Origin: Actinomycetes bacterium
GTDB lineage: Bacteria; Actinomycetota; Actinomycetes; Propionibacteriales; Propionibacteriaceae
DNA: 5,352 bases
NCBI GenBank assembly: GCA_009785885.1
Contig: WQUE01000137.1
Location: 1-5,352, forward strand
Direction: 5' to 3'
The notes under the pieces were generated by a model. It was not told the origin of the DNA and ran no database searches. It saw only the letters and a program-made list of their open reading frames with translations. The first letter of the stretch is position 1. Every line of letters starts with the position of its first letter. Positions 1 to 5,352 of the stretch are shown one piece after another. The translations under genes were made by a program, and so were the position numbers.

Positions 1-521
1 GCGTGCCCGACGCGGTTCTTCGCCAGCGAGTACAACCCGAACGAGAACGCGAGGCCGAGTCCGATCCACGGGACCCCGCCCGCGCCGACGGCGATCACGA
101 GCACGGCCACCAGGCCGGCGCCCAGCGCGACCGCCTGCGGCGGACGCACCGTCTCGTGCAGGACGAGCCGGGCCAGCGCGACGGTGACCAGCGGGTTCAT
201 GAAGTAGCCGAGGGCGGCGTCGACGACGTGCCCGCTGAGCACGGCGTACACGTAGATCAGCCAGTTGACGCTGACGAGCACGCCCGCACCCAGCAGCGTC
301 CCGACGAGGCGCCGGTCGGCCAACAGGGCGCGCGCCCCGGGCCACGTGCGCCGCAGGGTCACGCCGATCGCGCAGAACACGAGCGTCCACACGATGCGGT
401 GGGCCACGATCTCGAGCGAGCCGCTGCGGCCCAGCAGATGGAAGAACAGGGGGAACACGCCCCACGCGCCGTAGGCGGCGACCGCGAGGACCAGGCCGCT
501 CGTGTCGTCGGGTCGAGTCAC
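1..521 (-). CDS. rarD: RarD-type EamA/DMT-family transporter, N-terminal part (partial at left edge)
   Basis: Integral inner-membrane protein of the EamA (drug/metabolite transporter) superfamily, RarD subfamily, named after the chloramphenicol-sensitivity gene of Gram-negatives; its substrate is unknown. Reading the minus strand from GTG at 521 gives 173 open codons with no stop before the window edge, rather more than half of the usual roughly 300 residues. About six hydrophobic segments are visible: residues 10-30, 38-56, 73-95, 102-121, 130-147 and 150-167. RarD-like motifs are E37-x3-H41-R42, N86-W87, G105-Y-F-x-N-P-L111, P151-W152 and S160-F-G-L-Y164. GTG 521 was chosen because the protein then begins just before the first membrane segment, as in the family, and a -10-like box lies 7 bases upstream. 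No Shine-Dalgarno is visible. The gene diverges from pyrG and is probably an independent unit. Family assignment is confident; a role in drug resistance is not implied. Confidence 0.87.
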   Translation of the reverse strand, partial: MTRPDDTSGLVLAVAAYGAWGVFPLFFHLLGRSGSLEIVAHRIVWTLVFCAIGVTLRRTWPGARALLADRRLVGTLLGAGVLVSVNWLIYVYAVLSGHVVDAALGYFMNPLVTVALARLVLHETVRPPQAVALGAGLVAVLVIAVGAGGVPWIGLGLAFSFGLYSLAKNRVGH

Positions 522-528
522 GCCGACG

Positions 529-534
529 AGTGTA
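529..534 (-). promoter_or_regulatory. Putative -10 element of the rarD-like gene (leaderless type)
   Basis: The minus strand reads TACACT here (plus-strand AGTGTA), matching the actinobacterial TAnnnT -10 pattern. Seven bases separate it from the GTG at 521, so transcription would start at or within a base or two of the start codon and give a leaderless mRNA. No good -35 hexamer is seen 16-18 bases further upstream. The call rests on the hexamer, its spacing and the missing Shine-Dalgarno. Confidence 0.45.
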
Positions 535-542
535 CGGGTTAA

Positions 543-588
543 CGCCTCGCCGGTGTGCCCGGGATCACGCGCCGGTGCGCCTCGCCGG
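543..588. repeat. Pair of 11-base direct repeats in the divergent promoter region
   Basis: CGCCTCGCCGG occurs at 543-553 and again at 578-588, starts 35 bases apart, between the rarD-like gene and pyrG. The spacing is about 3.3 helical turns, so the copies would lie on roughly similar rather than identical faces of the DNA. They could be binding sites for a regulator, but the word is pure G/C apart from one T, so chance in GC-rich DNA is a real alternative. Confidence 0.3.
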
Positions 589-643
589 GTGCGTTTTCGG
601 ACACGCCGCGCCCCGGTTGATGCGCCGGCTTGACCCCATCCGA

Positions 644-649
644 TAGGCT
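644..649 (+). promoter_or_regulatory. Putative -10 element of pyrG (near-leaderless)
   Basis: TAGGCT fits the TAnnnT -10 pattern and lies 8 bases before the GTG start codon at 658. Transcription would begin between about 655 and 658, leaving almost no 5' leader. The sequence between it and the GTG (GAAACCCC) has no Shine-Dalgarno. A correctly spaced -35 element is lacking. There is no room for an upstream attenuator of the kind that controls pyrG in Bacillus subtilis if this is the only promoter. Confidence 0.42.
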
Positions 650-657
650 GAAACCCC

Positions 658-2319
<1,662 letters not shown>

Positions 2320-2320
2320 C

Positions 2321-2977
2321 ATGGGGGCACGTTGGGACGCACCCGAGGCCTGGCCCGTCTCCCGTCACACGGAGTTGGCCCGGGGGGCCGTGGCCGCGTT
2401 CGACGAGGACGTCATCACCTCGCCGGAGGGCCAGCGCCTGTCCCGGCAGTACCTGCGCCATCCCGGCTCGGTCGCGGTGATCGCGCTGGACGACGACGAC
2501 CGCGTCGCGGTCGTCCACCAGTACCGGCACGCCGTGGCCGCACGCCTGGTCGAGCCGCCGGCGGGGCTGCTCGACAAGGCGGGGGAGCCCGCATTCGACG
2601 CGGTCCGCCGCGAACTGGCCGAAGAGGCCGGCCTGGTCGCCACCGACTGGCGCGTGCTGGTGGACTTCGTCTCCTCGCCCGGCATCAGCCAAGAGATCGC
2701 CCGCATCTACCTGGCGCGCGGATTGACGCACACCGGGCGCCCCGACGGTTTCACCGTCGAGGGCGAGGAGGCCGACATGGGCCTGGATTGGGTCGGCCTG
2801 GACGACATCATGGCCGCGATCCGGGCGGGACGGGTGAACAATCCTGCCCTGATCCTGGGGTGCACGACCCTGAAGCTGGCCCTGGCCGAGGACACCGTCG
2901 ACGACCTGCGCCCAGCCGACGCGCCCTGGCCGGCGCGTGAGAACAAGGTCCTCCAGGATGCCCGGCTCGACGGATGA
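2321..2977 (+). CDS. NUDIX hydrolase, ADP-ribose pyrophosphatase-like
   Basis: Probable cytosolic Mg-dependent hydrolase splitting ADP-ribose or a related nucleoside diphosphate sugar into AMP and a sugar phosphate. The 218-residue protein has an N-terminal region (about 1-48) typical of ADPRases, then the NUDIX fold. The box spans G82 to L105 and ends R97-E-L-A-E-E-A-G-L105; metal-binding candidates are E98, E101 and E102. One extra residue separates G82 from E89 compared with the G-x5-E consensus; as I recall it, the M. tuberculosis homologue Rv1700 shares this. P120 lies 16 residues after G104, the proline position regarded as diagnostic of ADP-ribose specificity. The acidic loop V146-E-G-E-E-A-D152 probably supplies the catalytic glutamate. 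ATG 2321 follows the pyrG stop by one base and has no strong Shine-Dalgarno, suggesting translational coupling. The gene overlaps xerD by 20 bases. The family is secure; the substrate is inferred. Confidence 0.93.
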   Translation: MGARWDAPEAWPVSRHTELARGAVAAFDEDVITSPEGQRLSRQYLRHPGSVAVIALDDDDRVAVVHQYRHAVAARLVEPPAGLLDKAGEPAFDAVRRELAEEAGLVATDWRVLVDFVSSPGISQEIARIYLARGLTHTGRPDGFTVEGEEADMGLDWVGLDDIMAAIRAGRVNNPALILGCTTLKLALAEDTVDDLRPADAPWPARENKVLQDARLDG

Positions 2978-3950
2978 GATCCCGGGCGCGCTCCGGCGCG
3001 TCCTGCGCGACTACCTGGCGCAGCAGTCCGTCGAACGCGGCCGCTCGCCGAACACCATCGCCGCGTACCGGCGCGACCTGACCCGCTACCTGACGTGGCT
3101 GGCCGGCCGGGGCGTGGCGTCGCTGGAGACGGTGACGACTCCAGACATCACCGCGTACCAGCGTCTGCTCGCGGGCGGCGGGGACGGACGGGACGGGCTG
3201 GCCCCGGCGAGCGTCGCCCGGGCGGTCGTCGCCGTCCGGACGTTCCACGCGTTCGCCCAGGCCGAGGGGATCACGCCGGGCAACCCGGCCGAGCAGGTCG
3301 CCGGTCCCACGCTGGGCCGGAAGTTGCCGAAGGCCCTGACGATCGACGCCGTGCAGCGGCTGATCGACGGCGTCGAACGGGACACGCCGGTCGGCCTGCG
3401 CGACGCCGCCCTGCTGGAGCTGCTGTACGGGACGGGCGCCCGGATCAGCGAGGCGGTCGGCCTGGACGTGGACGACGTCGCGGGGGTCCTCCCCGAGGTG
3501 GACGCCGGGCTGCGGCTCTTCGGCAAGGGCGCCAAGGAGCGGATCGTGCCACTCGGCAGCTACGCCCGGGCGGCGCTGGAAGCCTGGCTGGTGCGGGGAC
3601 GTCCCTCCCTTGTGGCCCGGTCGAAGGCGGGAACCCCGGCCCTGTTCGTGAACACCCGGGGAGGACGGCTGTCCCGGGAGAGCGCCTGGTGGGTGCTGCG
3701 GCGGCGGGCGGAGGCGGCCGGGATCGGCCCGGACATTTCGCCCCACAGCCTGCGGCACAGCTTCGCGACGCACCTGCTCGACGGCGGGGCGGACATCCGC
3801 GTCGTCCAGGAGCTGCTGGGGCACGCCAACGTCACGACCACGCAGATCTACACGCTCGTCACCGTGGAACATCTGCGGGAGGTGTACGCGACGGCCCACC
3901 CCCGGGCGCACGCCGTGCGTCCGGGCCGTGCGGCGACCGGGGTCGGCTAG
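2958..3950 (+). CDS. xerD: Site-specific tyrosine recombinase XerD
   Basis: Tyrosine recombinase that, with XerC, resolves chromosome dimers at dif, normally activated by FtsK at the septum. From ATG 2958 it is 330 residues, slightly longer than most XerD proteins. The N-terminal SAM-like core-binding domain covers about 8-110 and includes R-S-P-N-T-I-A-A-Y-R-R-D-L. The catalytic domain (about 125-315) has all six active-site residues: R162 (G-A-R-I-S-E), K190 (G-K-G-A-K-E-R), H263 and R266 (H-S-L-R-H), H289 (L-L-G-H-A-N) and nucleophile Y298 (T-Q-I-Y-T). The ending T-L-V-T-V-E-H-L-R-E-V-Y resembles actinobacterial XerD. An in-frame GTG at 2937 would add seven residues, but ATG 2958 has AAGG 9 bases upstream and a shorter overlap. 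XerD rather than XerC is inferred from the position between a NUDIX gene and parA-scpA. It may be translationally coupled to the NUDIX gene. Confidence 0.95.
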   Translation: MPGSTDEIPGALRRVLRDYLAQQSVERGRSPNTIAAYRRDLTRYLTWLAGRGVASLETVTTPDITAYQRLLAGGGDGRDGLAPASVARAVVAVRTFHAFAQAEGITPGNPAEQVAGPTLGRKLPKALTIDAVQRLIDGVERDTPVGLRDAALLELLYGTGARISEAVGLDVDDVAGVLPEVDAGLRLFGKGAKERIVPLGSYARAALEAWLVRGRPSLVARSKAGTPALFVNTRGGRLSRESAWWVLRRRAEAAGIGPDISPHSLRHSFATHLLDGGADIRVVQELLGHANVTTTQIYTLVTVEHLREVYATAHPRAHAVRPGRAATGVG

Positions 3951-3958
3951 TCTTGAGG

Positions 3959-3984
3959 GCGGGCGACCCGGGGGAGGTGCCCGC
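3959..3984 (+). promoter_or_regulatory. Hairpin enclosing the parA-like ribosome binding site
   Basis: GCGGGC (3959-3964) is the exact reverse complement of GCCCGC (3979-3984). Inside, ACC (3966-3968) can pair with GGT (3976-3978), leaving one bulged G (3965) and a 7-base loop. The Shine-Dalgarno GGGGAGG (3971-3977) falls in the loop and inner stem, and the outer stem ends one base before ATG 3986. The structure could lower initiation at 3986 unless ribosomes or a factor open it. There is no T run, so it is not a classical terminator. The pairing is seen in the sequence; the role is inferred. Confidence 0.35.
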
Positions 3985-3985
3985 G

Positions 3986-4930
3986 ATGAGGAAGGATGGT
4001 CCGATGGCGAAAGGTCCGACGCCGGTGAGTCAAGAGGAACCGTCGCCCATGCCGGCTCCCGGCGAGCCGGACGCGACGGGACGCCCCTGGCCCGACCTGC
4101 CCGCCCCGGCGCCCATCGACCCGTCCGCACCGAAGGATGCCCTGATCGTTGCCCTGTGCAACCAGAAGGGTGGCGTCGGCAAGACGACCAGCGCGATCAA
4201 CCTGGGCGCGGCGCTCGCCGAGACGGGGCGGCGGGTGCTGCTCGTCGACTTCGATCCGCAGGGGTCGGCGTCGGTCGGCCTCGGCGTCAACCCGCACTCC
4301 CTGGAGCACTCGATCTACGACGTGCTGATCCCGCGCGGCGGCGTGGACGTGGACGCCGTGCTGCTCGCCTCGGGTGTCGATGGGCTGGACATCCTGCCGG
4401 GCAACATCGAGCTGTCCGCCGCGGAGGTGCAGCTCGTCAGCGAGGTCGCCCGGGAGCAGACGCTGCGCCGCCTGCTGGACAAGGTGCGCGACCGCTACGA
4501 CTTCATCCTCATCGACTGCGCCCCCTCGCTCGGCCTGCTGACGATCAACGCGCTGACGGCCGCCGACAAGGTGCTGATCCCGCTCGAATGCGAATTCTTC
4601 GCACTGCGCGGCGTCGCACTGCTCACCGACACGATCGCGACCGTCCAGGATCGCCTCAACCCGCATCTGGAACTGCTGGGGATCCTGCCGACCATGTACG
4701 ACCACCGCACCCTGCACTCCCGGGAGGTGCTGGAGCGCGTCCTGGAGGCGTTCGGGGAGTTGGTGTTCCACACCGTGATCCGGCGCACGGTGAAGTTCCC
4801 GGAGACGACCGTGGCCGGCGAGCCGATCACGACGTACGCCGCCACATCCGCGGCCGCCGCCTCGTACCGTACCCTTGCCCGTGAGGTTCTGGCCCGGTGC
4901 CCGGGCCGCGGCCCCGCCCGGGCCGCCTAG
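3986..4930 (+). CDS. ParA/Soj-family ATPase without an adjacent ParB
   Basis: Deviant Walker-type ATPase of the ParA/MinD superfamily, expected to dimerise on ATP binding and bind DNA non-specifically. From ATG 3986 it is 314 residues. Residues 1-53 form a proline- and alanine-rich, probably disordered extension. The ATPase core follows: deviant Walker A K61-G-G-V-G-K-T-T68 with signature K61 and K66, Walker A' V87-D-F-D-P-Q-G93, and Walker B F173-I-L-I-D177. The C-terminal part keeps the R-x-T-V-x-F-P-E-T and A-G-E-P-I-T-T stretches of Soj-like proteins. GGGGAGG lies 8 bases before ATG 3986; a second in-frame ATG at 4004 has AGGAAGGA 7 bases upstream and would give 308 residues, so the start is uncertain. 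The gene sits between xerD and scpA, as Rv1708 sits before scpA in M. tuberculosis. No parB is seen. A role with SMC-ScpAB is inferred from position only. Confidence 0.92.
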   Translation: MRKDGPMAKGPTPVSQEEPSPMPAPGEPDATGRPWPDLPAPAPIDPSAPKDALIVALCNQKGGVGKTTSAINLGAALAETGRRVLLVDFDPQGSASVGLGVNPHSLEHSIYDVLIPRGGVDVDAVLLASGVDGLDILPGNIELSAAEVQLVSEVAREQTLRRLLDKVRDRYDFILIDCAPSLGLLTINALTAADKVLIPLECEFFALRGVALLTDTIATVQDRLNPHLELLGILPTMYDHRTLHSREVLERVLEAFGELVFHTVIRRTVKFPETTVAGEPITTYAATSAAAASYRTLAREVLARCPGRGPARAA

Positions 4931-4933
4931 GGG
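4929..4933 (+). promoter_or_regulatory. Shine-Dalgarno of scpA overlapping the parA-like stop codon
   Basis: AGGGG begins inside the TAG stop of the ParA-like gene (4928-4930) and lies 6 bases before GTG 4940. Its position decides the scpA start and suggests that ribosomes finishing the ParA-like protein can reinitiate on scpA. Confidence 0.5.
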
Positions 4934-4939
4934 CACGCC

Positions 4940-5352
4940 GTGAGCCCCGCGACGGGTGTCCGCGCCGGCGCGCCCCGCCGCGCCGATGAGCCGTACAAAC
5001 CGGCGGGTGTGGCGTTCACGCTCACACTGGACAACTTCGAGGGCCCGTTCGACCTGCTGCTGCAGCTGATCGCCAAACACAAGCTGGACGTCACCGAGGT
5101 GGCCCTGTCGCGAGTCACCGACGAGTTCATCGCCCACATCACCGCGGCGGCGCAATCCTTCGAGCTGGACCAGACGAGCTCGTTCCTCGTGGTCGCGGCG
5201 ACGCTGCTCGACATGAAGGCGGCCCGGCTGCTGCCCGGGGGCGTCGTCGAGGACGAAGAGGACATCGCGGTGCTGGAGGCGCGGGACCTGCTGTTCGCCC
5301 GGCTGCTCCAGTACCGGGCGTTCAAGCAGGTTGCGGCGTGGATCGCGCAGCG
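4940..5352 (+). CDS. scpA: Segregation and condensation protein A, N-terminal part (partial at right edge)
   Basis: Kleisin subunit of the SMC-ScpA-ScpB condensin, which bridges the SMC heads and helps compact and segregate the chromosome; it acts on the nucleoid. The 137 codons visible are about half of a typical ScpA. Residues 1-23 are a variable lead. The SMC-neck-binding N-terminal domain follows with the hallmark L30-D-N-F-E-G-P-F-D-L-L-L-Q-L-I44, then A86-A-T-L-L-D-M-K-A-A-R-L-L-P99, an acidic linker E104-D-E-E-D108, and A114-R-D-L-L through Q124-Y-R-A-F-K129. GTG 4940 was chosen because AGGGG lies 6 bases upstream and it is only 9 bases after the preceding stop; GTG at codon 24 is a less likely alternative. 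The gene is open to the window edge and probably followed by scpB, which is inference. It is cotranscribed and likely translationally coupled with the ParA-like gene. Confidence 0.95.
   Translation, partial: MSPATGVRAGAPRRADEPYKPAGVAFTLTLDNFEGPFDLLLQLIAKHKLDVTEVALSRVTDEFIAHITAAAQSFELDQTSSFLVVAATLLDMKAARLLPGGVVEDEEDIAVLEARDLLFARLLQYRAFKQVAAWIAQ

Larger units (their letters stand above)
522..657. other. Divergent intergenic region between the rarD-like gene and pyrG
   Basis: This 136-base spacer separates two diverging genes and should hold both promoters. It carries -10-like hexamers next to each gene (entered separately), an 11-base direct repeat CGCCTCGCCGG at 543-553 and 578-588, and an interrupted palindrome GTG-N2-CCCGGG-N2-CAC at 553-568. 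TTGATG (617-622) and TTGACC (630-635) resemble -35 boxes but lie 21 and 8 bases from the pyrG -10 candidate, neither a normal spacing. No small ORF, tRNA or terminator is evident. Confidence 0.6.

Noticed and set aside
3..542. Plus-strand open frame of 179 codons
   Set aside because: It is antisense to the RarD-like gene, whose minus-strand translation has clear membrane segments and family motifs. The plus-strand product is Arg/Asp/Gln-rich low complexity, as expected of a shadow frame in GC-rich DNA.
594..617. TTTT stretch at 594-597 as a possible terminator
   Set aside because: No strong stem precedes it in either direction, and both flanking genes are transcribed away from this region, so no terminator is needed.
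630..649. TTGACC as the -35 box of pyrG
   Set aside because: Only 8 bases separate it from TAGGCT, and no -10-like hexamer lies 16-18 bases downstream of it.
3095..3985. Upstream extension of the ParA-like reading frame through xerD
   Set aside because: The frame stays open for about 300 codons before ATG 3986, but that part is the +2 shadow of xerD. ATG 3986 and 4004 both have good Shine-Dalgarno sequences, so a fusion protein is not supported.
2808..4130. Minus-strand open frame of 440 codons opposite the NUDIX, xerD and parA-like genes
   Set aside because: It crosses three real genes and their boundaries, and its product is Arg/Pro/Gly-rich low complexity.
3947..5155. Minus-strand open frame of 402 codons opposite the parA-like gene and scpA
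   Set aside because: Composition-driven shadow of two well-supported plus-strand genes.

Overview
The window is very GC-rich, with G or C at nearly all codon third positions and frequent GTG starts, and its gene order points to an actinobacterium (Actinomycetota). I recognise the run pyrG - NUDIX hydrolase - xerD - ParA-family ATPase - scpA from Mycobacterium tuberculosis, where the matching genes (Rv1699, Rv1700, Rv1701, Rv1708, Rv1709) lie in the same order but with other genes between xerD and the ParA gene. I cannot place the genus. This is ordinary chromosomal housekeeping DNA. I see no insertion sequence, phage gene, CRISPR array, tRNA or rRNA.

Layout. Positions 1-521, minus strand: the N-terminal 173 codons of a RarD-type (EamA/DMT superfamily) membrane transporter, running off the left edge. 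Positions 522-657: a divergent intergenic region of 136 bases, with a -10-like hexamer a few bases before the GTG start on each side and no convincing Shine-Dalgarno for either gene, so both transcripts may be leaderless or nearly so. Positions 658-2319: complete pyrG (CTP synthase). Positions 2321-2977: an ADP-ribose pyrophosphatase-like NUDIX hydrolase, one base after pyrG. Positions 2958-3950: xerD, overlapping the NUDIX gene by 20 bases. Positions 3986-4930: a ParA/Soj-like ATPase, after a 35-base gap that can fold into a hairpin around its ribosome binding site. Positions 4940-5352: the N-terminal 137 codons of scpA, running off the right edge.

How the genes fit together. The plus-strand genes are tightly packed and probably form one operon. 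The first two concern nucleotides (CTP synthesis and NUDIX hydrolysis). The last three concern the chromosome: XerD resolves chromosome dimers, ScpA is the kleisin of the SMC-ScpAB condensin, and the ParA-like ATPase between them has no ParB partner or obvious parS site in the window. That ATPase is the least understood gene here. The right edge probably continues into scpB, which is inference. I found no convincing evidence of a wholly new system. The points most worth a second look are the ParB-less ParA, its hairpin and twin start codons, and the paired leaderless-type starts.
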